Notes under the pieces: generated by a model | What the model saw: only the letters and a program-made list of their open reading frames with translations | Told to the model about the DNA's origin: nothing | Database searches by the model: none | Shown: positions 46,118 through 54,410 of the stretch, in pieces | Layout of the letters: each line of letters begins with the position of its first letter | Numbering within the stretch: the first letter of the stretch is position 1 | NCBI GenBank assembly: GCA_021801265.1 | Contig: JAJYYE010000001.1 | Coordinates: 124,001 to 188,000, forward strand | Reading direction: 5' to 3' | Source: Pseudomonadota bacterium | Lineage (GTDB): Bacteria > Pseudomonadota > Gammaproteobacteria > Halothiobacillales > Halothiobacillaceae | Length of the DNA: 64,000 bases | Translations under genes and position numbers: made by a program

Positions 46118-47189
46118 CGATCAGGCTCCCGGCATCGTAATCACGACGGGATGGACGGCCGAGTACATCCCAATAATGCAGCGGAAGCATGCCCGTGCCG
46201 GGCCGCATGATGGCAAGATTCTCTTCCGTAAATGTCTCCCCCGCGCGAATGAACACCCGCGCCGCCAGACTCTTACGCGCCACCCGAGCGGTAGAAAGCT
46301 CCGCAGGCTGCGGCCGCTTGATGCCATCGCCGAGGGCGGCCGACACGGCATGAATGTCGCGAATCATTGAGGCCAGTGCTTCGGGTTCCAATGAAGCGGC
46401 ATGGTCTGGCCCTGCCATACGGCAATCGAGCGTGAAATGCTTTTCGATCACGCAAGCACCGCGTGCCGCCGCCGCAATGCTGATCGCCGAACCCATACTG
46501 TGATCGGAATACCCCACCGGCAAACCGAAAGCAGCGGCCAGTGTGTCCATCGCCTGTAAATTAATGGTTTCCGGCGCAGCCGGATAATCGCTGGTGCAAT
46601 GCAGCAAGGTCACGCCCGAGCGGAGTGCCGCTTGCCCATCGGCTGAAGCATAAGCCTCCTGAAACGCCGCCATAATGGGCTTTTCAGATAGCCCGGCGAT
46701 TCGTCCAAAAGCAATGATACCTAGCGCCTGCTCCACCTCACCTAAGGTCGCCATGCCAGTCGAGATAATCAGTTCGGCCCCGGTACGCGCGTGTTCAAGC
46801 ACAAAGGGCGCGTTCGTCAGCTCACCCGAAGGCAGTTTGAGCAACTTCAACCCCATATCTTCAACCAGAAACCGTAGGCTGCCTGAATCAAACGCAGTGG
46901 AGAGAAAAGCCAACCCGTGCCGCTCTGCTTCGGCTTTTAATTCATGATGCAGGGCGAGGGATAGCTCCAACCGCTTGAGCATGGCGAATTGAGACTCCCC
47001 CGCCCCGGTGGTGCGTTGCTGATACTCGGCTTTGGGCGCGTCGGGTATAATCAGATGCTCGGCCTTGAAGGTCTGAAACTTGACCACATCCGCGCCCGCC
47101 TTGGCCGCCGCTTCGACCAGAGCGAAGGCCAGATCAGCGTGGCCATTGTGGTTAACACCGGCTTCAGCGATGACCAGAGGATGACTCAT
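46110..47189 (-). CDS. legI: N,N'-diacetyllegionaminate synthase (NeuB family)
   Basis: A 359-residue PEP-dependent condensing enzyme. The TIM barrel starts with VIAEAGVNHNGHADLA and KFQTFKAEHLI; HCTSDYPAAPETINL, VGYSDHSMG and VIEKHFTLD are NeuB signatures. A C-terminal SAF/antifreeze-like domain (~300-359; RVFIRAGETFTEENLAIMRPG) covers the active site. It condenses PEP with the hexose released by LegG. Upstream, MITE-like element B1 separates it from legG, so it may rely on read-through of the element. Confidence 0.93.
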   Translation of the reverse strand: MSHPLVIAEAGVNHNGHADLAFALVEAAAKAGADVVKFQTFKAEHLIIPDAPKAEYQQRTTGAGESQFAMLKRLELSLALHHELKAEAERHGLAFLSTAFDSGSLRFLVEDMGLKLLKLPSGELTNAPFVLEHARTGAELIISTGMATLGEVEQALGIIAFGRIAGLSEKPIMAAFQEAYASADGQAALRSGVTLLHCTSDYPAAPETINLQAMDTLAAAFGLPVGYSDHSMGSAISIAAAARGACVIEKHFTLDCRMAGPDHAASLEPEALASMIRDIHAVSAALGDGIKRPQPAELSTARVARKSLAARVFIRAGETFTEENLAIMRPGTGMLPLHYWDVLGRPSRRDYDAGSLIDG

Positions 47190-47202
47190 GCGGGCGTCCT
47201 GG

Positions 47203-47351
47203 CAGCCTGTCGGACTTGAAGGAAAAGTCCAGCTTGAGGGCTATTTTTCATGATTTTGAGGCGAATGGTTGTTCCATTTAACGAAAAAGCGGGGGAAATG
47301 GAACCAAATCGGGCTTTTCTGCAATAGGAATGCGTTAAGTCCGACAGGCTG
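47203..47351. mobile_element. MITE-like element, family B (149 bp), inside the legionaminic operon
   Basis: Perfect 15-bp terminal inverted repeats: CAGCCTGTCGGACTT (47203-47217) and AAGTCCGACAGGCTG (47337-47351). Flanks are CTGG and CTAG, compatible with a 4-bp CTAG target. The legG stop codon TAG lies in that right-hand CTAG. Inside is another perfect 9-bp inverted repeat, GTTCCATTT (47271-47279) with AAATGGAAC (47296-47304). No coding capacity. Confidence 0.85.
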
Positions 47352-48551
47352 CTAGATGGATTCATGGGTGTTGCTCATGGGGTAATCAAAAAATGGCAGA
47401 TCATAAAAGGGCTTGCGGCGCAGATCGGGGAGGTTCGCACCCCGCAAAATTTGCACCATGCGCCCGGCGGCGTCACCCGCACCATAGGGGTTTTCTACCC
47501 GGGCCAATCGTGCCTGAAATGAGTACGCCAAGGCGCACTCAATCGCTTTTTCAATTTCAGTGCACTCTGGCGCGCAGTCGATCACGCTGATTGCGCGCAG
47601 CCGACCGCGCTGTCGATCGCCGACATTCACCGTCGCAGCACCAAAACTGGGTGCTTCGATAATGCCGCTGGAGGAATTGCCAATCACGACCTGAACCTGT
47701 CGCATCAGCGAGAGATAACGCAACTGCCCAAGCGAGGCGTAAAGCCGACAGCGGTCTGAGTGGCGTGCCGCATACGCCTCAAGCAACGGAATCATCGCCC
47801 ACCCACCCGGATCATTATTCGGCAAGGTGATGACAATACGCGCCTCAGGGAAGGCATCCAATGCCGCGAGCAGTTGCCGACACTGGCTTGCGGCGCCCTC
47901 GGTATCCAGTGTGGCGGGGTGAAAAGTAACCAGAAAGTTTTGTCGCCCGAGGCAGAAATCGAGCGCCTGCTCCAGCGCGTCCGCCGATAGCAGCGTTGTT
48001 CGACGAATATGATCCAACCCCGGCGCACCCACGTTAAAAACCCTTTCGGGCTGCTCGCCCATCTGGATCACACGCCGCCGATACGGTTCAGCCGCCGTAA
48101 AATGCAGCGCGGCAAGTTTTGTGATGGCATGCCGAAAGCCTTCATCCAGCGCGCCTTCGGTCAGCTCACCGCCGTGGATATGTGCAATCGGCACCTGCTG
48201 CACAAAAGCGGCGCTGGCAGCGGCCAGCATCTCGAAGCGATCCCCGAGAATCACCACCAGATCCGGTTGCAAACGGGCAAAAGCTTCCGCGAAGCCCATC
48301 ATCCCAACCCCCATCGAGCGGGCCACCGATTCGGGCGTATCGGTGGTCAACTGCAGATCAACCGTCGCGGCCACAGGGAAGCCATCGCGCTCAATCACAT
48401 CCATCGTGTGTCCGAACTCCGGCATCAGGTGCATACCGGTCACAACCAATTGCAACGCAATATCCTGAGCCAAAGCGAGATCGTGAATCAACCAGTACAA
48501 CAGGCCATAATCGGCGCGAGTCCCGGTGATGACGGCAATTCGGCGCATCAT
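47352..48551 (-). CDS. legG: GDP/UDP-N,N'-diacetylbacillosamine 2-epimerase, hydrolysing (NeuC family)
   Basis: A 399-residue GT-B-fold epimerase. IAVITGTRADYGLLYWL is the NeuC N-terminus; ILGDRFEMLAAA, HIHGGELTEGALDEGFRHAITKLA and VVIGNSSSGIIEAP are family motifs with the catalytic acidic residues in GDR-E and GE. It removes the nucleotide while epimerising C2, giving the mannose-configured substrate of LegI. It shares ATGA with legC. Its stop codon coincides with the border of MITE-like element B1. Confidence 0.9.
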   Translation of the reverse strand: MMRRIAVITGTRADYGLLYWLIHDLALAQDIALQLVVTGMHLMPEFGHTMDVIERDGFPVAATVDLQLTTDTPESVARSMGVGMMGFAEAFARLQPDLVVILGDRFEMLAAASAAFVQQVPIAHIHGGELTEGALDEGFRHAITKLAALHFTAAEPYRRRVIQMGEQPERVFNVGAPGLDHIRRTTLLSADALEQALDFCLGRQNFLVTFHPATLDTEGAASQCRQLLAALDAFPEARIVITLPNNDPGGWAMIPLLEAYAARHSDRCRLYASLGQLRYLSLMRQVQVVIGNSSSGIIEAPSFGAATVNVGDRQRGRLRAISVIDCAPECTEIEKAIECALAYSFQARLARVENPYGAGDAAGRMVQILRGANLPDLRRKPFYDLPFFDYPMSNTHESI

Positions 48552-49702
48552 GCCAAACCGTTATCCAAGGCCGAGCTGGGGATATTGACGAGGGAGTCCG
48601 CCAGCCGCTCCGTTACAGCTAACGGGCCGCACGGACAGTCGGCATACATCGGCAAACGGTGCATCGGTGCCCACAACGGGCGGGTCATCACACCGGCGTG
48701 ATTAGTGGCATCAAGAAAAGCATCTCGCGCCTCGGCATCCGGCAAACGCAAGGCATTCAACCAATAATTACTTCGCGTGCCTTCCGGCTCACGCACAAAA
48801 TGCCAACCATTCGCCCTGCACCATTCGGCGTAGCGCTCAGCAACCACCCGCTTGCTGGCGATCAGCCCCGGCAAACGTTCCATCTGAGCCACACCAAAGG
48901 CGGCATTAAGATTGGGCATCCGGTAATTGAATCCCACTTCATCGTGCTCGAACGCCCAGGAATGCGGCTTTTTAGCTGTCGTGGTCAGATATCTGGCGCG
49001 CCTTGCCAAAGCCTCATCATCGGTCACGATCATCCCGCCGCCACCCGTGGTAATGACCTTGTTACCATTGAAACTGAACACCCCGAGCAAACCAAAGGTA
49101 CCGGTATGCTGGTTGTTATAATAGCTGCCCAGCGATTCCGCTGCGTCTTCAATCAGGATCAGTCCCCAATCGGCACAAACTTGGGTAATGGCATCCATCC
49201 GGGCAGGATGCCCCAAGGTGTGCATTGGCACGCAGGCTCGAATACGTCGCCCCGAAGCGCGGTCGACGCCCCCTGAACTCCGGCGCTCGGCATGAACCTC
49301 AAGCCAGGCACGCAATGCGTCTGGTGATAACCCCAGGGTTTCTTCATCCACATCAACGAACACGGGCTCCGCGCCGCAGTAATGGATAGCATTGCAGGTC
49401 GCGATGAAGCTCAAGGACTGAGTAATCACCAGATCGCCGGGCTCGACCCCGGCAACCAAGAGCGCGATATGCAGCGCGGCCGTTCCGTTGACGGTCGCCA
49501 CCGCGTATTTCGCCCCGGTGAAGCGGGCGATGGCCTGTTCGAACCCGGTCACAAATGTGCCCACGCTGGAGACGAAGGTTGAGTCGATGGCCTCGCCGAC
49601 GCGCGCCTTTTCCAGCGCGCCCATCACCGGAGCGTGCAAGGGGATGGGCGCCCGTGGTTCGGCGTAAATCTCGCGAACCAGGCGGACAAAAGCTTCAGAC
49701 AT
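48548..49702 (-). CDS. legC: PLP-dependent 4-aminotransferase (LegC)
   Basis: A 384-residue DegT/DnrJ/EryC1-type aminotransferase. The PLP lysine is in GVFSFNGNKVITTGGGG; SLSFIATCNAIHYCGAEPVFVDVD and LIEDAAESLG are typical. It aminates the 4-keto sugar made by LegB. The start ATG 49702 overlaps the legB stop (ATGTCTGA); the longer frame to 49768 lies inside legB and is rejected. Confidence 0.9.
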   Translation of the reverse strand: MSEAFVRLVREIYAEPRAPIPLHAPVMGALEKARVGEAIDSTFVSSVGTFVTGFEQAIARFTGAKYAVATVNGTAALHIALLVAGVEPGDLVITQSLSFIATCNAIHYCGAEPVFVDVDEETLGLSPDALRAWLEVHAERRSSGGVDRASGRRIRACVPMHTLGHPARMDAITQVCADWGLILIEDAAESLGSYYNNQHTGTFGLLGVFSFNGNKVITTGGGGMIVTDDEALARRARYLTTTAKKPHSWAFEHDEVGFNYRMPNLNAAFGVAQMERLPGLIASKRVVAERYAEWCRANGWHFVREPEGTRSNYWLNALRLPDAEARDAFLDATNHAGVMTRPLWAPMHRLPMYADCPCGPLAVTERLADSLVNIPSSALDNGLA

Positions 49703-50699
49703 TGTACATATCCGTTTTGTAACGGCGCAGATTATCGGGATTGGTGAACCAGGCAATCGTGCGCGCAAGCCCCTCGCGGATATCCACCTGCGGCCCGAAG
49801 CCGGTCAATGACTCAATTTTGGCGTTGTTGCACCAGAGGCGAAACACCTCGGAATTTTGCGGGCGAATCCGCTGCTCGTCATGCACGACCTCAATGTCGC
49901 TGTCCATCAGTTCGCGGATCAGATGCAGGGTATCGCCAATCGTAATCTCGTAATTTGAGCCGATATTCACCACCTCACCCACCGCCTCATCGCATTCGGC
50001 CAGCGCAATAAAACCTCGGCAGGTATCTTCCACATAATTGAAATCACGCGTGGGCGTTAAATCTCCCAACTCAATCCGTGGCCTGCCGGATGCAATCTGA
50101 CTAATAATGGTCGGAATGACCGCCCGAGCGGACTGGCGCGGCCCGTAAGTATTAAATGGTCGTGCCACGGTGAGCGGCAGGCTAAAACTGTTCTGGAAGC
50201 TCTGCGCAATCGCATCCGCGCCAATCTTGGAGGCGCTATACGGCGACTGCGGTTGAAGCGGGTGTTTTTCATCAATCGGCACATAGCGCGCCGTGCCATA
50301 CACCTCACTCGTTGAGGTATGGATCACGCGTTTCACCCCGGCATCCAGCGCCGCCTGGCAAACATTCAGCGTGCCACGCACATTGGTATCGACATAACTA
50401 TCGGGCGCGATGTAAGAATAGGGAATGGCTATCAACGCCGCCAGATGAAACACGATATCGACATCCGCCATCATGTGACGGCAAAAATGCGCATCGCGGA
50501 TGTCGCCGGAGATGACTTCAATACTGGCCTTGCAGTCGACATCCTCCAGCCAGCCCCAATGGTTAAAACTGTTGTATTGCGCCAGGGCCCGCACCTCGTA
50601 GCCTCTGGCCACGAGCATTTCCACAAGATGTGAGCCGATAAAACCATCGGCACCGGTGACCAATGCACGTTGATATGCCCGTAAAACTGAGTCAGTCAT
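49695..50699 (-). CDS. legB: NAD-dependent 4,6-dehydratase (LegB)
   Basis: A 334-residue extended short-chain dehydrogenase. The NAD site is ALVTGADGFIGSHLVE (~14-29), and the catalytic triad region is HTSTSEVYG followed by YSASKIGAD (Tyr-x3-Lys). The NSFNHWGWLEDV segment is characteristic of LegB dehydratases. It converts the nucleotide-linked GlcNAc to the 4-keto-6-deoxy sugar, the first committed step. It is first in the operon and divergent from maf. Confidence 0.9.
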   Translation of the reverse strand: MTDSVLRAYQRALVTGADGFIGSHLVEMLVARGYEVRALAQYNSFNHWGWLEDVDCKASIEVISGDIRDAHFCRHMMADVDIVFHLAALIAIPYSYIAPDSYVDTNVRGTLNVCQAALDAGVKRVIHTSTSEVYGTARYVPIDEKHPLQPQSPYSASKIGADAIAQSFQNSFSLPLTVARPFNTYGPRQSARAVIPTIISQIASGRPRIELGDLTPTRDFNYVEDTCRGFIALAECDEAVGEVVNIGSNYEITIGDTLHLIRELMDSDIEVVHDEQRIRPQNSEVFRLWCNNAKIESLTGFGPQVDIREGLARTIAWFTNPDNLRRYKTDMYNV

Positions 50700-50720
50700 C
50701 GCAAAATCCGTGTATCAATA

Positions 50721-50769
50721 GTGTGCGTGTTGCACACATTTAGCCAAATCACACCATTCAAGCCGATAA
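50721..50769 (+). promoter_or_regulatory. legB-maf intergenic signals: 6-bp dyad and sigma-28-like -10
   Basis: GTGTGC-GTGTT-GCACAC (50721-50737) is a perfect inverted repeat. GCCGATAA (50762-50769), ~95 bp before the maf start, equals the sigma-28 -10 consensus, but the expected -35 (TAAAGTTT 11 bp upstream) is poor (GCCAAATC). Both are suggestive only. Confidence 0.3.
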
Positions 50770-50862
50770 AACCGGCCAGCCACCACAGCGTACCCGGTTT
50801 CATCAAAAATATCGGCACCATGATACCCTTTCCCCTGTTTCACCCCCAACCGTAAAGTGTGC

Positions 50863-53478
50863 ATGATGGCTAATATGTCAGCGACCCATAACTCTGATTT
50901 GTCTCCCGCAGGATGGCAGGGTGAGGAAAACCCGTATGAACTTGTGCAGACCGCCTATGGCGACTGGATCATCCCCACACTGAATGGCCTGCACTTTGGC
51001 GCAATAAACACAGAGCCACCGACAGCCAATTCGAGTGTTGCCCAACACGTCATCAAAAAGCATTTCGGCAACGCCTTGCATCAACAAGATCGCTTGTTTA
51101 TTGTTGTCGGCAGTGATTCAGGACAGTTAATTCGCTTTGTGCAGTCACAAGCGCCCCTGCCCAGAGGGTCGCGCTGGATATTCATTGAGCCAGCCCCCAT
51201 TGCCCGCGCCTTGCGCGATGCACCAGAAATACGCCCCTTGCTGGATGATTATGTTCATCTGATCACACCCGATCAATGGCCCGAAACAGCCAAGCTGCTC
51301 TTGCTTGACGACTATTTCAGAATCGGCGGTGTTGTGTTCGAACGTTCGCTGGCGGCGCTGGATCACACCACACAAGACTATCTGGAACTGGCCGGAGAGC
51401 TGGACGCGGAACTCAGCCGCCGCCGATACGTTACCGTCGCCAACCTCGGCAAAATGCCGTTTATCCGGGCGCAACTCGGCAACATACCGAATTTCTTTGC
51501 CAACCTCGTACCGCTCAAGGGTATCTTCCAGGGCAAAAAAGCCCTGATTCTGGCGGGCGGCCCCTCGCTGGATGATGAAATTGGGTGGATCAAGGCCCAT
51601 CGTGATCGCTTGTTTCTGATTGCTGTTTCACGGATTAGCGCCAGACTGCTGGCAACCGGTATTCACCCGGATTTTGTCGTCACCGTCGATCCGCATCCGA
51701 TCAGCCTGACCGTCAGCCGCCAGATGTTCGAGTTCGAACCGCGCACGATCCTGGTTGCCGGAAACCATGCCTATCCCGGCATCGTGAACCGCTGGCCGCA
51801 CAAAATGCTACACACCGACTTGCTCCTGCCTTGGGATGAATCACCGAACCAAGACAACCCGGAGGATACCATCAACGCCAAAGATAATGTGGTTTCGGTC
51901 GGCCCCACCGTGACGCACACCTGCGTCATGCTGGCGGCTTATCTGGGGTTTGCCGAGATTGCCTTCGCCGGCCTTGATCTTTGCCACTCGCCTGAGGGGC
52001 AAACCCATGCCCAAGGCAGTAGCGAAGCCACCTCAGGCCCGTTGCTGGATTACACCGCCGTCAAGGTCAGCACCAACCTGGGCGGCTTTGCTTGGACCAC
52101 ACCCGATTATTTTGCCGGCATTGAGGCGATGGAAAACCTCGCCGCCTACCTTGCACACAAAGGGGTGACCCTCTTCAACCCATCCCGTCATGGTGCCGCC
52201 ATCAAAGACGTGCCATTTCGGCCATTGACAGAAATCTCCTGGCCACAAGAGGCTTTCAATCGCCAGGCGCTGGATGCCCAGTTGAGTCATACACCCGATG
52301 AAATCGTGCGGCACATTGACCTTCTGCGCACCGCAACGCGCACCATGTCAAAAAACATCGGCAAAATTGAACGGCTGGCTCAACTGGCCATGGAATCCAA
52401 TCGCGCCTTTTTCAACATGGTCACCCCCTCAAGACAAGTACTACACCGCCGCAGAATGCTGGCTATCGACCGACTCATGCGCACACGGTTACCCCAGGCA
52501 GAGCAACTCGTAAAAGCCGTTGCGCAACATGAGCTGATTGCCACCGATTTGCCTCATGATTTTTTTGCGCTGGATGCCCGTCAGGCCGAAAACCTCGCCC
52601 ACCGTTTTTATGACGCCATCCAACGCGCGGCCAAATTCCTGCAAGCCCTGTTCCCGAATCTGGATTACCGGCTTGAAACACGACGGCTGGAACAAAACAC
52701 CCCATTAGACCCCGAAGAAATTCTCGCGCGTTATATCGAGGGAGATGAACCGGAACGAGCGCTCTGGCTCAAAACCAACTGGCAGCTGCCCGCGGAAATA
52801 ATCGAAAAAACCGAAAAAACGTACACAGAAAAACTGTCCGAGCTGATTGCCGCAGATCGCGAGCGCAACACCGCAAAACGGGCGCCCAAGGCCAGCCTTC
52901 GTTTGGCAGAAATGCATTTTTCTCACCACAATCGAGCAGCACTTGCCACGCTTGAACGGGCACTTGTCAACCACCCGGAAACCGAGCGGGCGAAACCCTA
53001 CGCAGCGTACCTGCTGGGCTTGCAAGCAGAACTCAATCAGAAACCCGATATCGCACTGCCTGCTTATGAACAGGTACTGAACCACGCGGATGCAGGCAAA
53101 GATGCGACTTTGCTGGAACATTGCCTGCTCAGGGTAGCGGCCGCAAGCCTAAATCTAGAAGACACTGCCCAAGCCAATCAAGCATTGGATACGGCCTCGC
53201 TTCTCAACCCCAGCCATTGGCCGCTCAGCGCAAATCTTGCTGTATTACGCAACGATTATAGCCATGCAGTTGAAGCCTACGCGCATTACCTGGCCATATT
53301 CCCCGGGGATCATCAACGTATCCGGCAGTTAGCGGCTCTCTTCAATCGGCTGGGTTCAGAGGAAGGGGTTCAGCAGTGCCTAAGCCTGGTGGATTATTGC
53401 GCGCCCTCCGAACAAACTGGCCTGCGCAATGCATTGCAAGAGTTACTGGCAGGCATGAAGCCGGCAAACGGCAGTTAG
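50863..53478 (+). CDS. maf: Maf-type flagellin glycosyltransferase (DUF115) with TPR-like C-terminus
   Basis: An 871-residue protein of the motility-associated factor family, which transfers nonulosonic acids to Ser/Thr of flagellin in the cytoplasm. The DUF115/GT core (~215-450) contains ALILAGGPSLDDE, HPDFVVTVDPHP, VSVGPTVTHTCVMLAAYLG and FAGLDLCHSPEGQTHA. The C-terminal ~220 residues look like TPR helices (RLAEMHFSHHNRAALATLERALV, LPAYEQVL). Starts are ATG 50863 or 50866 (GTG 50857 also open); no strong ribosome site is seen. It lies between the legionaminic operon (donor) and the flagellin cluster (acceptor). Confidence 0.9.
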   Translation: MMANMSATHNSDLSPAGWQGEENPYELVQTAYGDWIIPTLNGLHFGAINTEPPTANSSVAQHVIKKHFGNALHQQDRLFIVVGSDSGQLIRFVQSQAPLPRGSRWIFIEPAPIARALRDAPEIRPLLDDYVHLITPDQWPETAKLLLLDDYFRIGGVVFERSLAALDHTTQDYLELAGELDAELSRRRYVTVANLGKMPFIRAQLGNIPNFFANLVPLKGIFQGKKALILAGGPSLDDEIGWIKAHRDRLFLIAVSRISARLLATGIHPDFVVTVDPHPISLTVSRQMFEFEPRTILVAGNHAYPGIVNRWPHKMLHTDLLLPWDESPNQDNPEDTINAKDNVVSVGPTVTHTCVMLAAYLGFAEIAFAGLDLCHSPEGQTHAQGSSEATSGPLLDYTAVKVSTNLGGFAWTTPDYFAGIEAMENLAAYLAHKGVTLFNPSRHGAAIKDVPFRPLTEISWPQEAFNRQALDAQLSHTPDEIVRHIDLLRTATRTMSKNIGKIERLAQLAMESNRAFFNMVTPSRQVLHRRRMLAIDRLMRTRLPQAEQLVKAVAQHELIATDLPHDFFALDARQAENLAHRFYDAIQRAAKFLQALFPNLDYRLETRRLEQNTPLDPEEILARYIEGDEPERALWLKTNWQLPAEIIEKTEKTYTEKLSELIAADRERNTAKRAPKASLRLAEMHFSHHNRAALATLERALVNHPETERAKPYAAYLLGLQAELNQKPDIALPAYEQVLNHADAGKDATLLEHCLLRVAAASLNLEDTAQANQALDTASLLNPSHWPLSANLAVLRNDYSHAVEAYAHYLAIFPGDHQRIRQLAALFNRLGSEEGVQQCLSLVDYCAPSEQTGLRNALQELLAGMKPANGS

Positions 53479-53852
53479 CCGCTCAGGCCCTCTGTACCGA
53501 TGTACGCCTGAGCGGCGCGGGTTTGCTTGGTGTGCATTTGCGCTGATTGACTCAAGACAGTGTGTTTTTTCTGGATCGCTGCACTCATTCGGGAAAACCG
53601 CTGCTCCCAAACCGCACGCATGGCGACAACATCAGGATGATTCGCATACCCTTGCGACAAAGCCAAATCCACCGTGAGCTCTATCACCCGGCGCGCTTCG
53701 GCAATCGAGCTGAGGGCCGCCCGATCGGAAGCCCCTGTCTGGTCGAGCAACCACCGGGCAGCCTCAGCATCAACCTCATCGCCCAATCGCCGAAGCAAGG
53801 CAAGACGATCCAGCAAAACCCTGGACAACACATCATGCGAGAATGCAGGCAT
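53475..53852 (-). CDS. Putative FliT-like flagellar export chaperone
   Basis: A 125-residue, mostly helical protein with no signal peptide (ALLRRLGDEVDAEAARWLL, IAEARRVIELTVDLALS, VWEQRFSRMSAAIQ). I do not recognise a defined family; length, helicity and position 19 bp after fliS suggest a FliT or FlgN-type chaperone. Convergent with maf, with a 4-bp tail overlap. Confidence 0.6.
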   Translation of the reverse strand: MPAFSHDVLSRVLLDRLALLRRLGDEVDAEAARWLLDQTGASDRAALSSIAEARRVIELTVDLALSQGYANHPDVVAMRAVWEQRFSRMSAAIQKKHTVLSQSAQMHTKQTRAAQAYIGTEGLSG

Positions 53853-53871
53853 TACAACAACTCAACCGCAC

Positions 53872-54288
53872 TCAGGCCAAAACGGCTTCAGCTTGACGAA
53901 CGTCGTCGCAGGAGCCGATGGCCTCCCAAGCCCCCTTGATCTGGCGGATCAGCTGATCCACTTCATCGAAACCCGCTACATCTCGACGCGCACTCGCATC
54001 CAGCAAACGACGCTCGCAGTAATCATAGAGTTCGAACAAACGTTCAGCCAATTCCGGACTGGCTTCGCTATCCAAGCCACCTTTCAACCCGACCAAAATG
54101 TTCATCGCAAACTGCACATTCCGCGCCTTGACATCGTACTGACCCGCTTGGGTTGCCAGTTTCGCCTTCGCAACATGGGTGAGAAACCCTTCGAACAACA
54201 TCGTCACCAATCGGTGCGGTGAAGCCTGCTCCACTTCAGCCGCAAGATCAATTTGGCGGTAATTTTGCGCATAAGCCTTGGCGTGCAT
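53872..54288 (-). CDS. fliS: Flagellin export chaperone FliS
   Basis: A 138-residue helical chaperone that binds the flagellin C-terminus. The family start YAQNYRQIDLAAEVEQASPHRLVTMLFEGFLTHV (first half shown in part: ASPHRLVTMLFEGFL) and the LNVQFAMNILVGLKGGLD-like block are clear. It follows fliD by ~120 bp. Confidence 0.93.
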   Translation of the reverse strand: MHAKAYAQNYRQIDLAAEVEQASPHRLVTMLFEGFLTHVAKAKLATQAGQYDVKARNVQFAMNILVGLKGGLDSEASPELAERLFELYDYCERRLLDASARRDVAGFDEVDQLIRQIKGAWEAIGSCDDVRQAEAVLA

Positions 54289-54410
54289 GGTATTAAACTC
54301 CAGATATTTTAATCTTAATGGAACAAGCAGGAATCACCGGATGCAATACACAAAAACCGATGATGTGCTCTAATTGGGTTATCGACCAATCACCCAAGAA
54401 CTTGAGGCGG

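Noticed and set aside
48009-48701. 230-codon plus-strand open frame
   Set aside because: Antisense to legG and legC with no recognisable domain.
49703-49768. 22-residue N-terminal extension of LegC
   Set aside because: Lies within legB coding sequence; the ATG at 49702 overlapping the legB stop fits the coupled operon.
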